Shown: positions 37,638 to 49,629, numbered from the stretch's first letter. The stretch is DNA of 64,000 nt from Paramecium sonneborni (GCA_905182985.1 CAJJDN010000057.1:200106-264105), one strand, 5' to 3'. Notes: a model not told the origin generated them from the letters alone. Numbers and translations are program-made.

Positions 37638-38054
37638 ATGAATACTTAAAAAAATCCCCTTAAATTTCATTAAAATAGATCAAAATCTTTCACTTAAAAT
37701 AACTCTAAAAATGATATTCAATAACTTAATTTATTCATCAAAGAATAATTGAATGAATTAAAAAGAAAAAGAAAACTTCCATCCTTAATTTAATAAGAAT
37801 CAGATTATCTTATGGATGAGATCAATAAAATAACCAATATATACAAGATTCCTCATATTAAAACTCATTCTGCAATTCCAAAACTCATTACATTTCAAAA
37901 TCAATAAAAGATATCTCATCATAATTTTAAACCTTCTACTTTACTCACAGAAAGAAAACATTTTTAAGTTAAAACTTTAATTCGGTCATCATAACCAACT
38001 ATTAAGATAAATAATAATATTTTCATAGAAAATCAAGACTCAATTCATGTTTGA
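37638..38054 (+). CDS. Small basic hypothetical protein
   Basis: Intronless, 138 residues, start MNTQKNPLKFHQNRSKSFTQ. Basic, with an amphipathic helix near residue 35 (LFIKEQLNELKRKRKLPSLI) and a Ser/Thr/His-rich second half (HHNFKPSTLLTERKHFQVK). No known motif. Its ATG lies 12 bases from the ATG of the oppositely transcribed zinc-finger gene, so the two presumably share regulatory DNA inside each other's coding or leader sequence, unless the true starts differ. Confidence 0.65.
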
Positions 38055-38297
38055 TATTTTTATTTTTTTTAATTCAAAAATATTATTAATGTTCCAAGGT
38101 CATGAACCTAATGCATTTTTAAGAATACATTAGGGATCAAACGCTTGAATGCCGTATGTTTTTTCCTTCTAGTTGCGATTAAAGTGGAATATAATCCAAT
38201 TTAATCTTTGATCAAAGAAGGTATAATAATCAATAATTTTTATATATTAATTTATTAATATTAATAAGAACTTATATTATGGGAATAAGTAAGGCAA

Positions 38298-39302
38298 TCA
38301 ATAAATTCTGTATTTTTTTATCAAATTTTATTTTTTCCCCCAATAAATCATATTTATAAGCCCAAAAATAATTAAGAATGGACCTACACAGAGACATGGT
38401 AATGTAATCACCAAAATTGGATCTGAAAATTAACCATTGTTATGTAAAAGAACATATTTTTTAGTTTAAGCAAAAGCATCATTAGTGTCTAATATGAATT
38501 AATAATTTACTAATTTAAATATTTACTGTGTATGTACCAGCTTCTAAATCTTAATCAATTCTTCCCCACAATTTTCTAAATCTACTTAAAGGAGATGGTC
38601 TCATCCAATTAATAAATCTTTCTGATTTAAATGAAAATAATCACCTGATTCCATATCTATCCACTGATTATCTAAATTTATATTGGAAAACTTTTCAATA
38701 TCAGATTCCCATGCAATACCTTTATCAATGACTGAAATTTGAATACCATCTTTTGTCAATTAAAATTCATCTTAAATTTAATAATATTTTGAACATTACC
38801 ATTCATATAAGAATAAGCAGCAATCCCACATGGTATAGCTAAATTATCTTATACCAAAGCTTTCCCTGTAACACTTAAAGTTTTTCCCATTTCCCTATTC
38901 GTTTTATATTGATCACAAATTGATGTATCGAAATCTAAGTCTCCATATAATTAATCGTAAGGAATGCTATTAAAGTATTTGTCTGTGTTCTAGAAAAAAG
39001 ATGAAACCTCGTACGAAAAAAATACAGGAGATTTCATTTTTGATGGCACAGAAATTTTAATCTAAATTTACTCATTATATTTACAGAACATGAAATCTTA
39101 TCAGCACAAATTTCATCATACCTAGTAGATATATATTCATAATCAATATCAACTGTTTGTGATACTATTCCAAATGCAATTAATATTAGTCCTTCTTTAT
39201 TTTCAAAGTTATACCCATAAATATAAGCAATATTGGATTCAACTTTATGTATTTTAATTTCCATTCTTACAATTATTTTGTTTATTCAGAATTCATATTC
39301 AT
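38298..39302 (-). CDS. CDC50: CDC50/LEM3 family, P4-ATPase beta subunit
   Basis: CDC50 proteins escort and activate P4-type lipid flippases. Five introns (20, 23, 29, 23, 22 nt) give 295 residues. A short cytosolic tail (MNMNSEQTKQLQEWKLKY) leads to TM1 (NPILLIFMEGLILIAFGIV), then the ectodomain with DYEYISTRYDEICADKISC, SVPSKMKSPVFFSYEV, NLAIPCGIAAYSYMND, and the hallmark ERFINWMRPSPLSRFRKLWG followed by RIDQDLEAGTYTVNI. TM2 is LVITLPCLCVGPFLIIFGLI with a short basic tail. Slightly shorter than fungal or animal relatives. Likely in Golgi, endosome or plasma membrane. A 76-codon ORF at 39034 is only part of it, read through introns. Confidence 0.93.
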
Positions 39303-39595
39303 ATTTTATGCAGTTGGAAATTTTAATTATTATAATGCTATGTAAATTTTCAATTTCAATTTGTTATGTGATTATTTCCTTAAAAATCAATTTAATTTCA
39401 AGAACAAATGAAGGCTGCTATCAAACTTACTTAAATTTGATATAAAATTAGTTTAAATATAATTACTTTCAAGAATTCGCTTTGAAAATTTTTTAATTGA
39501 TATAATATTTTCATTGAAACAATTTACATAATTTATAAACCATAAAATTATTTATCTATTCCTATTATATATGGAAAAGGTTATGTGAGATGAGA

Positions 39596-40400
39596 ATTTT
39601 AATTATGAAATATAATAGTAGTAAAAATGGTGTGCTACATCACAAAAAACATAAATTAAAGATTGGTTATGCAATAATAAGAATCTAATAAGTATTATTT
39701 TAATTAAGAAATTAGAAAAGTGAATTTTCTATTAATATATCGCAAGTTCCATTAGAATATATATTGTTTAAGTCAAGCTCGTCAGGAATGGGCTCATTTG
39801 GTTAAGTGAATTCTTTTATAAATAAATTTAAATATATTATTACCCTTATTTTGGTAGATTTTAGATAATTTTAAATATGAATTTAGAATAATTTATTCTA
39901 GCAGGCTATTCAGCAGGTAATAATATAGCTTTGGGCATTTGTTTTTTCTATATATATTGATATAAGAGTACCTATTAGACTATTTTTACCTTATCTTTTA
40001 TAAATCTTAATTTTATGATCTGTAAACCTCCTTTATTTAATGGATTGATTAAAGAAAGAACTCTTATAAAAATATATAGTAGTAATTTTGAAAGAATATT
40101 TAAAATATGGATTGGAACATTCAGAATATGATCCATATCTTTGTTCTTTTATAGCTTATGATAATTTCTTAACTAAGTATTTTATAAATCATTTATTAGA
40201 ATTCTTAAAATACGTTTAATTTATGCAAGATAGTAGACCGCCTTACTAGAGAAACTATATGATTTTTTAATAAATAATGATATCAAATTAAATAATTTAA
40301 ATAGTTTATCTTAGGGATGTATGATTTTTGAAGTTCCAAATGGGTTCTATTATTAATTTTGGTTAAGAGTTATTTAAATTAAGTCAAGTATTATTATTAT
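39596..40400 (+). pseudogene. Remnant of a hormone-sensitive-lipase-like alpha/beta hydrolase
   Basis: Recognisable pieces occur in family order but in different frames: LSQARQEWAHLVK (fits the segment after the HGGG loop), FILAGYSAGNNIALGI (nucleophile elbow GxSxG, codons near 39900), VPIRLFLPYLL, SEYDPYLCSFIAYDNFLTKY (the D-P-x-x-S-P region) and PNGF near the end (His region, where H is expected). The HGGG oxyanion motif and the stretch between the first two pieces are missing, and several frame changes have no credible intron. I read it as a decayed gene; a badly split real gene is possible. Confidence 0.45.
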
Positions 40401-40423
40401 ATATATAAAAATATATTATTAAA

Positions 40424-41494
40424 TCATTTATAAAATCTTTCATCATATACGCAATCGTCAATTTTTTCAGGAGTTACGTGAAAAGATTTTACTTTTTATA
40501 CTGTTGATCTATTCTAATGAATTTGTGGTTATTTTTTTTAAGTTGGTACTTTTTGAGGAGACTGAATATTTAAATTTATTTGCTGTAATTTCGGTTTGTT
40601 CATAGAAACTTTTTAATTCTATGCTTTTAAAAAGGGACTTATTGATTATTTATTTGAAGAATAACCATTTTTTGATTTATTTGCTTTCGTTGAAATATTC
40701 CATTTTGATTATTATTTTGGAACTATAGCTGAATTTCTCCTAAAATTATTTTAAGAAGAACATTTTTGTTATTTTATAGATTGAGCAGATGAGATAGATA
40801 GAAAATCTTATTAAGTTGATTTATTCAAATGTTGATGAAAAACTGATTATTCTAAAGATTCCATCTTTATATAATTTTAGAACTTCTTTGAATTTGTACT
40901 CTTGTCAATAGAGGTAAATAATTATTACAAGTTTTGCATTAAAATTTATTTGTTTTCTTCAGGAGATGGTACTATTCTTTTTGTTATACCAGTAAAAATA
41001 AGAGAGTTCTCATCTTATTCAGACATAAATATCTCAACACTAACTTTGTCACTTTCAATTTTATCAACCATTTTCAATTACCTTCTTTATTGTGGTTTTT
41101 AGAATATTTCCATTTTTGGTGGAGATTCATATGGTTATTCTTCAACTTATATTTCCTTATCTTCTTTCAAACCCATATATTATTAAGGATTGAATGAATG
41201 CTAATAATGATCGATGATTTCTTCTCCCTTTATATAAAAAGGTTTCAATTTTTGTTCAGGACTTTCTTCCAATGATCTTGCAGGTTTCAATAATTATTAA
41301 ATATCCATCTATCCCAAAGTCATATAATTTCGCTTATCAACTGATGATTTATGACTCCTTCTAAATGAGCAATCAGGTAAACCTGGAGAATTTACTCTCT
41401 TATACTATATCTTAGGGGATTAATCAAGCAGATATGATTATGTGGTTTCAAATCTACAAGAAGTGGCAGTCTTCTGTTGACAAACTGTATTCAT
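40424..41494 (-). CDS. Hypothetical Ser/Gln/Lys-rich protein
   Basis: Intronless reading of 356 residues, start MNTVCQQKTATSCRFETTQS. Low complexity, with many SP and KSS motifs (KRVNSPGLPDCSFRRSHKSS; SLEESPEQKLKPFYIKGEE) and a Gln/Asn-rich middle. No domain recognised. A 30-nt GT-AG stretch could be spliced in frame without changing the rest. The frame stays open upstream of the ATG to about 41640, so a 5' exon cannot be excluded. Plus-strand ORFs at 40902-41102 and around are shadows. Confidence 0.65.
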
Positions 41495-42317
41495 TTTTTA
41501 ACGTAATTTAATTATGAGAATATATACATTAAAACTAATGGTTAAGACATTTATCAAATTACTTTCACCCTCAATATATACTCCCTTTTATTTCTTCTAA
41601 TTTAAACCACTATCTTTCAATCCTATTAAATCAAAATCTATCAGAAGATAAAGTATCTAAACTAAAGATTTTATTTATTTATTATTTTCAGTTAATTTTA
41701 CTACATCTTTCTTGCTCTACTCAATTTTAAAAAATAAATTTTTGAGACTGCTTAAATAAAAAAAGTAATTAATTATTGAAATTTTTTAATTTTATTATCA
41801 ATATTTATTCATCATAAATATGAATATAAATTAATCATTATATACCCTAAAATTCTTAAAGAACCTATTTTTTATTATCTTAATTTTAAGAACAATAATT
41901 TGTTTTAAATCATAAAATTTTATTTAATCAATAAATTTATCTAAAAGCCTATTCATCTCCAAAATAGATATTTTTGAGTAACTATATTGATTATAAAAAT
42001 AATACTTTATGAGTGGTAATTAGAGTCCCCTTATCCTATCAATTTCTTTCACTCACGGACTATACTTTTGATATATTTTGTTCATAACCATTGAACGATT
42101 TAATATAAAGAATATATCTCAAACTTTCTACTTCACTAATAACTTTAATTTAAAAGTGATTAAGATTATTATCTATTATTAAATAAATCTATCATAAATT
42201 TTTATTAACTTATAAATATAAGAAGATTTCTATTAATAAGTTTGATTATAATGAATAATTAAATATTATTAACACTAATAATCTAGTTAATTTCTATATT
42301 AAAAATAAAAATTTAAT
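41495..42317. other. Intergenic, divergent promoters
   Basis: About 820 AT-rich bases between two divergent genes. From 41720 it belongs to repeat block 3. A short less AT-rich patch lies at 42010-42060 (around ACTTTATGAGTGGTAATTAG); I found no RNA-gene signature for it. Confidence 0.45.
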
Positions 42318-42931
42318 ATGTTCATAAACTAAAGACGATCTGTTAGTCTCGAATCCAAGAAGCATCTTACAAATTCAACCTTTCGAACTACTTAGCTCTC
42401 AACTCCTAAATAAGATTTAAATATCTATAAACCATTTTCTCCATCAAAAGAAGCTAAACTCTAATTATTTAGAAAAATTTTTAATGTGAAAAAACCAAAA
42501 ACAAGCACTGTTATGAATTTTTATGATATTGATACGGTTAAACCAGTGGTATGTTAATCAGCATAATTGGATAAATATGACTTTCCTAATTGGTTAAAAG
42601 GAAGAACAGATTTCATTAAGCTTAGAAAATCTAAATATTTCGATTATCATTTGAAAGTCTTTTCAATCTGTGAATAAGAGTATAAATTCATAATATATAA
42701 AGTCCTTTCAAGAGATCGGACGAACTTAAAGAAATTGTTGCAAATTATTTAGTGAAGTTAGATTTTTTTCGATTAATGCCAATGCAAATGTTGAAACAGA
42801 TATCTGGAAGATTATTTGCAAAATCTTATGAGGAAAATGAAATAATTTGTAATAAAGGTGATAAAGGAGATTGCATGTATGTAATATTTGAGGGAATTAT
42901 TGAAGTTGTTGGGAAAAATAAAAAACTAGGA
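41720..42931. repeat. Repeat block 3, first copy (assembly overlap)
   Basis: 1212 bases recurring at 42933-44144 (offset 1213) across the single N at 42932. It contains the start of the cyclic-nucleotide-binding gene. Confidence 0.92.
42318..42931 (+). pseudogene. Truncated copy of cyclic-nucleotide-binding gene (artefact)
   Basis: Same start and sequence as the gene at 43531, cut by the N within the first binding domain. Almost certainly an assembly duplicate. Confidence 0.85.
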
Positions 42932-42932
42932 N

Positions 42933-44144
42933 CTCAATTTTAAAAAATAAATTTTTGAGACTGCTTAAATAAAAAAAGTAATTAATTATTGAAATTTTTT
43001 AATTTTATTATCAATATTTATTCATCATAAATATGAATATAAATTAATCATTATATACCCTAAAATTCTTAAAGAACCTATTTTTTATTATCTTAATTTT
43101 AAGAACAATAATTTGTTTTAAATCATAAAATTTTATTTAATCAATAAATTTATCTAAAAGCCTATTCATCTCCAAAATAGATATTTTTGAGTAACTATAT
43201 TGATTATAAAAATAATACTTTATGAGTGGTAATTAGAGTCCCCTTATCCTATCAATTTCTTTCACTCACGGACTATACTTTTGATATATTTTGTTCATAA
43301 CCATTGAACGATTTAATATAAAGAATATATCTCAAACTTTCTACTTCACTAATAACTTTAATTTAAAAGTGATTAAGATTATTATCTATTATTAAATAAA
43401 TCTATCATAAATTTTTATTAACTTATAAATATAAGAAGATTTCTATTAATAAGTTTGATTATAATGAATAATTAAATATTATTAACACTAATAATCTAGT
43501 TAATTTCTATATTAAAAATAAAAATTTAATATGTTCATAAACTAAAGACGATCTGTTAGTCTCGAATCCAAGAAGCATCTTACAAATTCAACCTTTCGAA
43601 CTACTTAGCTCTCAACTCCTAAATAAGATTTAAATATCTATAAACCATTTTCTCCATCAAAAGAAGCTAAACTCTAATTATTTAGAAAAATTTTTAATGT
43701 GAAAAAACCAAAAACAAGCACTGTTATGAATTTTTATGATATTGATACGGTTAAACCAGTGGTATGTTAATCAGCATAATTGGATAAATATGACTTTCCT
43801 AATTGGTTAAAAGGAAGAACAGATTTCATTAAGCTTAGAAAATCTAAATATTTCGATTATCATTTGAAAGTCTTTTCAATCTGTGAATAAGAGTATAAAT
43901 TCATAATATATAAAGTCCTTTCAAGAGATCGGACGAACTTAAAGAAATTGTTGCAAATTATTTAGTGAAGTTAGATTTTTTTCGATTAATGCCAATGCAA
44001 ATGTTGAAACAGATATCTGGAAGATTATTTGCAAAATCTTATGAGGAAAATGAAATAATTTGTAATAAAGGTGATAAAGGAGATTGCATGTATGTAATAT
44101 TTGAGGGAATTATTGAAGTTGTTGGGAAAAATAAAAAACTAGGA
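42933..44144. repeat. Repeat block 3, second copy (assembly overlap)
   Basis: Second copy of 41720-42931. Only this copy continues into the complete gene. Confidence 0.92.
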
Positions 44145-45060
44145 CCAAAAAACATTATAGGCAGAAATGCTTTAGACAATGATTAACCTAGAAATGCAAC
44201 TCTAAAATCAATTGGAGCATCTCATTTATTAATTTTAAATCGTATTGATTATGTTACAATACTAAATAATATTATGAAAGCAGAAAGTGCAAAATAGGAA
44301 CAATTTATCAGAAGTCTTTAATTATTTGCTCATTTTTCTGAAGAAAAATTAAAAAAGTTTTGTAATGCTCTTTAAGGCAAATACTTAACTCCTAATGAAA
44401 ATTTATATAGTGCAGGTGATTTAGTTGATCATCTTTACATTGTTAAACATGGAGTTCTGGCAAAGACTGTCGTTATGGATTTAGAAGATTAAAATAGATG
44501 GCCTATTGTAAGTCTTTTTATTTAAATCTAGAATTAAAAAAAATGGATGAGTCAGACTATTACAAGAACTCTATCATTTAATATAGAATATAAAGCAGGA
44601 TAACTAGTTGGTTATTATGATATTTTAGATTCAGAATTTGATTCAGATAGAAAAAGAAATGAAACAATTGATGCTAAAACAGATTGTTTTTTGTTATTCA
44701 TCTCCAAATCTTAATTCTTTCATGGTATATTTGTTTTATTTATTTTTAGTTTTTCAATCAACAGATTTGCAATATTTTCATAATTACCATGTTTAGAATA
44801 ATCCTATGACATTTGAATAGTTGGTTAATAGCACCAGATAAAAGGAAAGTGAACAAAAATAAAAAGTTTAAATAGTAACAGATGCTATTTATTCTCATTT
44901 AAGATAATATTCATTTGATTATAATACTTTAAAGATAAAAGAAAAAAAATATGATTAAGTAAAATAGAATTAAGAAAATGCTTCGAAAGAATTCAATAGT
45001 TAATATAAAATTATTAGAAGAGACAAACATTAAAAAATATTAACTTCGCAATATGAATGA
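43531..45060 (+). CDS. Cyclic-nucleotide-binding domain protein (two domains)
   Basis: 485 residues with three introns (23, 24, 25 nt). A basic N terminus (MFINQRRSVSLESKKHLTNS) is followed by domain 1: FFRLMPMQMLKQISGRLFAK, EIICNKGDKGDCMYVIFEGI, and a phosphate-binding-cassette-like IIGRNALDNDQPRNATL that keeps the Arg but has GRNAL in place of GELAL, so nucleotide affinity may be altered. Domain 2: LFAHFSEEKLKKFCNALQGK, SAGDLVDHLYIVKHG, with no clear cassette. The tail is Gln/Lys-rich and coiled. No kinase or channel domain, so it is a regulatory-type or ciliary protein rather than PKG. Confidence 0.85.
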
Positions 45061-45089
45061 GTTTCATTTATTTTTAATTTTTAAATTAT

Positions 45090-45915
45090 ATGCTAAGAGT
45101 ATTCAAGGCTAAAACAAGAGAATATATTAAAGAGGCCATAGAATTTAATAATCTTCAATTTCCTTGGAAATTTGGTGGGTATGGTTATTTGTTATCATCT
45201 TAAGATTTCCTCATGAACCTAAAGATGGATAATTAAATGGTTTTACTGATTGGAGAAGAATTATTAATGAAGAAAAATTATAAGAACTCAGTACAGAATA
45301 CTTTCAAAAAATCAATGAATTATAACCTTTGAGATTGGAAAGAATTGTTGAGCATTCTTTAATGTCACAAATTTATAGAGAATTAATGAGGTATAAACTC
45401 TAGGTATTTTATTGATTTAAGAACCATAAACATACATTAAAATTTGATATTAAATGCTTTGATTTTGGGGTTTACAATACTGAAAATATTTTTCGAGTGG
45501 GAGTTCATCTGGGAAGATAAAGAAATAAACCATTAGAAATCAGACGTATATTAAATGCTATTAAAATATAGATTTCAACTAAAATATTAATGGACATGAT
45601 TTTCTTTGTGTGTGGAGGAAAAGACCATTTGTAACAGATAAAGCAACTCTTTCTCTTTTTATTGATGTTTCATTTAAAACTCAAGGAACTATCATGCTTT
45701 TGAATCAAAAAAAAGAAATTATCTATCAAAACGATTAAAATAATCAAGAATTTCATTGCATGAGACTTGAAAGTGAAATTATGAATTGCAATTTCATAAG
45801 TGCAAAAAATGAACAATCAAATTTGAGAGATATGAAAAGAATGGATGATAATTTACATATCATAGATGTTGATCATTATTTGAAAGGAAACAATTATATA
45901 AATTATATAGAGTGA
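45090..45915 (+). CDS. Hypothetical protein
   Basis: 251 residues in a model with introns of 26, 18 and 26 nt that closes exactly. The start MLRVFKAKTREYIKEAIEFN is basic and amphipathic, which could be a mitochondrial presequence. Further stretches: FPHEPKDGQLNGFTDWRRII, LRLERIVEHSLMSQIYREL, HTLKFDIKCFDFGVYNTENI, and a conserved-looking end NLHIIDVDHYLKGNNYINYI. I do not recognise the family. It starts 30 bases after the cyclic-nucleotide gene stop. The 18-nt intron is at the lower limit; if it is wrong, about 20 residues change. Confidence 0.6.
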
Positions 45916-46019
45916 AATATCCATATGTTGAATTATAAATTTGTAAATAATGTCTAAATTTTTAATAATCAATTGAATGAGACTTATTTAATTTAATTCA
46001 TACTTTTCATTTATTTTTA

Positions 46020-46370
46020 TCAATCTTTCTCATCGATTTCAATTAGATAAACAGTTTTTTTTGAAAATGATAGATCAAAGAAACCATTAGAATTTTCCAC
46101 ATTAACTCTCTTTATCATTAAAAATCTGAATCATTATTTTTCTTTGAAGTTTACAAAACACAATTTTCTATTCATTATTAATTTAAATCAAAAATATCAT
46201 TTTCCTCTTATGATATATGCTTGTATATGAACTTCATTTTCATTGATTTAAAAATTCGTTTATGAAATGGCATTTATTAAAAAAATCCCTGTCTGTGATG
46301 ATAGTTTAATCTATCTACTTCTTCTTATTGGTTTAATTATGTTCCTTCTTCCTATTGTAATTTCACCCAT
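46020..46370 (-). CDS. Small hypothetical protein, splicing uncertain
   Basis: Start MGEITIGRRNIIKPIRRSRQ, one convincing 26-nt intron, then RKMIFLIQINNEQKIVFCKL, and an end NGFFDLSFSKKTVYLIEIDE that stops at 46020. A second intron or frame change is needed before the last piece and I could not place it. About 100 residues. Convergent with 45090-45915. Unknown function. Confidence 0.4.
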
Positions 46371-46555
46371 TTGATACTTTATAAATATTAATGTAATCCA
46401 AAGTTAGAGCACATACAAAAAAGTAGAGTTTAAACTAAAAAACAGATTTTTAGGATTCCTGACTGTGGAAAAAAAAACAAAATAAGTAATCAAATTTAAG
46501 ATGAGATATTTTCGGAAACCATTAAAATGGTTAGTTTAACTAAATATGGTTAAAT

Positions 46556-46573
46556 GGGAGGGGAGGGAGGTGG
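46556..46573 (+). other. Candidate G-quadruplex run
   Basis: GGGAGGGGAGGGAGGTGG: three runs of three or four G plus two pairs, in an otherwise very AT-rich spacer. Quadruplex formation is inference. Confidence 0.5.
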
Positions 46574-46583
46574 TTATAACCAC
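46570..46583. repeat. Perfect 14-bp palindrome
   Basis: GTGGTTATAACCAC is its own reverse complement and begins inside the G-rich run. It could be a binding site for a dimeric protein; no match to a known site is claimed. Confidence 0.6.
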
Positions 46584-46768
46584 TTCAAACCAAAACTATT
46601 TAGTTAGTTATCTTTGATAAAAGTAGCAAATTAACAAACATTAGGTTATTTAATATTTTCTTTTTGAAATAAAAGTTGAAAATGAAAATATTAGGTATTC
46701 ATTATGAGCATAAATTTATGATATAATCAAAATTGATGTTTTTGAATTTAAAATAATGCTAACACCTG

Positions 46769-47988
46769 TAGATGTAAAAATTTTGTGAATTTCAGTAGCT
46801 ATTCCCTTTAAATCAAATTGTATTTATTAAATTAATTCTAGTAAAGACAAAAATTCCTAAAATGCAAAAGATACGAAATTAATTTATTTAATTAGTTAAA
46901 GGGTAGGAAGGAAATAATGGGTTTTTTATTAGTTATTCACTTAGCCATATTTTCTAAAAATTATTTAGGAGAATATCAATAGCATAATTTTAACCATTTG
47001 AGAATTAAATAAGTAATCAAATTAAAATTAGTAAGACTGAAAAAAATACAAAATTGTTAATTATTTTAAATTAATATTTAGTAATTTGAAATAGATTTTT
47101 CTATTTGAATATATGATTTAAGATCTATGTTATAAAAAATTTATATATATATAATAGCTGTATTGTTTTAAATAAAAATATTATTATGAAGATAATAATA
47201 GCAAGTTCAGATTTATAATTCAGTAAATTATTACTCTATGACATATAATATATATAATTTATGTGATCAACTTTTAAATCATTAAATGGTATAAATTGCT
47301 ATTTAATTCACTTAAATTCGATTGTTTGATACTATTGATCTCAAACTTAATTTTATTGTGATTAAATAATTGAAGAATATATCAACATAAATACTAAAAC
47401 ATTATAATGTTGCTATCATATAAATTTGCATTAATTTGATTAAACGTTGAAATGGCTCATGGGATCGTTTAAATTGACTTATTTTTTACAAGATATGCAA
47501 AAAGCTTTTTGTTGACATTTCACGCTCGAACATTAGATGATTTTATCGAAATATAAAAGTTGGCAAATCATTTTCTGTTTTGATTAGCAATTTGGACAAG
47601 GTATTTTGTTTTCTTTCTCTACAATTTGATCAACTTACTCAATTTATTACTTTGTTTCAGCAATAATCTTTGGAACTTTATCCGGATCTACCCAAGTTCC
47701 ATTGTACCATACTCTACATGGACTGTTATATGGATCATTTTTTTAGAAATGTGATGAATGATACTAATATTATTTTTTTAAAATTACAGCTTCTATGAGT
47801 TCCACATCGCATAGGAAGCAAAAATTAGTTTTACATCTGCAATACATAAAATTACACCCAGAAATTTTTTCACACAGGTTTTTACATTTAGGACATCTAC
47901 AAATTTTTAGAGTTTTTTTCATTTCAAAATAAAATCCATCTTTATGTAATTCTTTTTATTTTTCACAATCTATTCCCTTGTCTTAATG
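46769..47988. repeat. Repeat block 4, first copy (assembly overlap)
   Basis: 1220 bases recurring at 47990-49209 (offset 1221) across the single N at 47989. Confidence 0.92.
47416..47988 (-). pseudogene. Truncated 3' part of RBR gene (assembly artefact)
   Basis: Identical to the 3' 573 bases of the RBR gene at 48637-49629; the N replaces its 5' half. Count it with that gene. Confidence 0.85.
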
Positions 47989-47989
47989 N

Positions 47990-49209
47990 TAGATGTAAAA
48001 ATTTTGTGAATTTCAGTAGCTATTCCCTTTAAATCAAATTGTATTTATTAAATTAATTCTAGTAAAGACAAAAATTCCTAAAATGCAAAAGATACGAAAT
48101 TAATTTATTTAATTAGTTAAAGGGTAGGAAGGAAATAATGGGTTTTTTATTAGTTATTCACTTAGCCATATTTTCTAAAAATTATTTAGGAGAATATCAA
48201 TAGCATAATTTTAACCATTTGAGAATTAAATAAGTAATCAAATTAAAATTAGTAAGACTGAAAAAAATACAAAATTGTTAATTATTTTAAATTAATATTT
48301 AGTAATTTGAAATAGATTTTTCTATTTGAATATATGATTTAAGATCTATGTTATAAAAAATTTATATATATATAATAGCTGTATTGTTTTAAATAAAAAT
48401 ATTATTATGAAGATAATAATAGCAAGTTCAGATTTATAATTCAGTAAATTATTACTCTATGACATATAATATATATAATTTATGTGATCAACTTTTAAAT
48501 CATTAAATGGTATAAATTGCTATTTAATTCACTTAAATTCGATTGTTTGATACTATTGATCTCAAACTTAATTTTATTGTGATTAAATAATTGAAGAATA
48601 TATCAACATAAATACTAAAACATTATAATGTTGCTATCATATAAATTTGCATTAATTTGATTAAACGTTGAAATGGCTCATGGGATCGTTTAAATTGACT
48701 TATTTTTTACAAGATATGCAAAAAGCTTTTTGTTGACATTTCACGCTCGAACATTAGATGATTTTATCGAAATATAAAAGTTGGCAAATCATTTTCTGTT
48801 TTGATTAGCAATTTGGACAAGGTATTTTGTTTTCTTTCTCTACAATTTGATCAACTTACTCAATTTATTACTTTGTTTCAGCAATAATCTTTGGAACTTT
48901 ATCCGGATCTACCCAAGTTCCATTGTACCATACTCTACATGGACTGTTATATGGATCATTTTTTTAGAAATGTGATGAATGATACTAATATTATTTTTTT
49001 AAAATTACAGCTTCTATGAGTTCCACATCGCATAGGAAGCAAAAATTAGTTTTACATCTGCAATACATAAAATTACACCCAGAAATTTTTTCACACAGGT
49101 TTTTACATTTAGGACATCTACAAATTTTTAGAGTTTTTTTCATTTCAAAATAAAATCCATCTTTATGTAATTCTTTTTATTTTTCACAATCTATTCCCTT
49201 GTCTTAATG
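47990..49209. repeat. Repeat block 4, second copy (assembly overlap)
   Basis: Second copy of 46769-47988. The part upstream of the RBR stop (47990-48636) is the same noncoding spacer as 46769-47415. Confidence 0.92.
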
Positions 49210-49629
49210 GTATTCAAGAGAGCATTTCCTACAAAATTTAACTTTGCATGATGGACATTGCATATATTCTAAAATCATATTATAAAGATAACCTGCATCT
49301 TTCCATATTATAAATTTTTCAATGCATTTTTCATTCAAACAATTTGTAAGAAGTTCATGATCTTCTAATCCCATGATTTTATTAAATTGTAATGCAAAAT
49401 CGCAATACTTTTTAAACAGATTAGGGGGGAGAAAGTTTTCAATAATTTCTGGATTAAAAAGTCGATTGCATTAAGGACACTTAAAATCTGATAAATCAAT
49501 TTAATTCTCATTTATTTTAGTTTCAAACTATTGGCTCAAACAATCCTTACAAAATTAATGTAAGCAATTAGGAAGAGTAAAGCATTTTTCTTCTTCATAT
49601 GAACAGTAACAAATATTACAATCAATCAT
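48637..49629 (-). CDS. RBR-type (RING-IBR-RING) E3 ubiquitin ligase, paralogue 1
   Basis: 330 residues, readable without introns (two 24-nt GT-AG stretches could be spliced in frame). RING1: CNICYCSYEEEKCFTLPNC, then HQFCKDC and FKCPQCNRLF. IBR: CLNEKCIEKFI then MQCPSCKVKFCRKC. RING2: ICRCPKCKNLCEKISGCNFM, with Cys in NLCEKISGC at the expected catalytic site, then YCRCKTNFCFLC. In RBR ligases ubiquitin passes to that RING2 Cys before the substrate. A further Cys module follows (CPNC ... CSSVKCQQKAFCISC), which is not part of the standard RBR. Two tandem copies imply recent duplication. Confidence 0.9.

Larger units (their letters stand above)
46371..47415. other. Noncoding kilobase with a G-rich island
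   Basis: No gene seen on either strand. It contains the G-rich run at 46556-46573, an adjoining 14-bp palindrome, and a weaker G-rich patch near 46902 (AAAGGGTAGGAAGGAAATAA). The string AAATAAGTAATCAAATT occurs twice (about 46483 and 47008). From 46769 on it is part of repeat block 4. Confidence 0.6.

Noticed and set aside
40430..41190. Long plus-strand open frame in the ciliate code.
   Set aside because: Antisense to the Ser/Gln-rich minus-strand gene; composition is that of a mirror reading.
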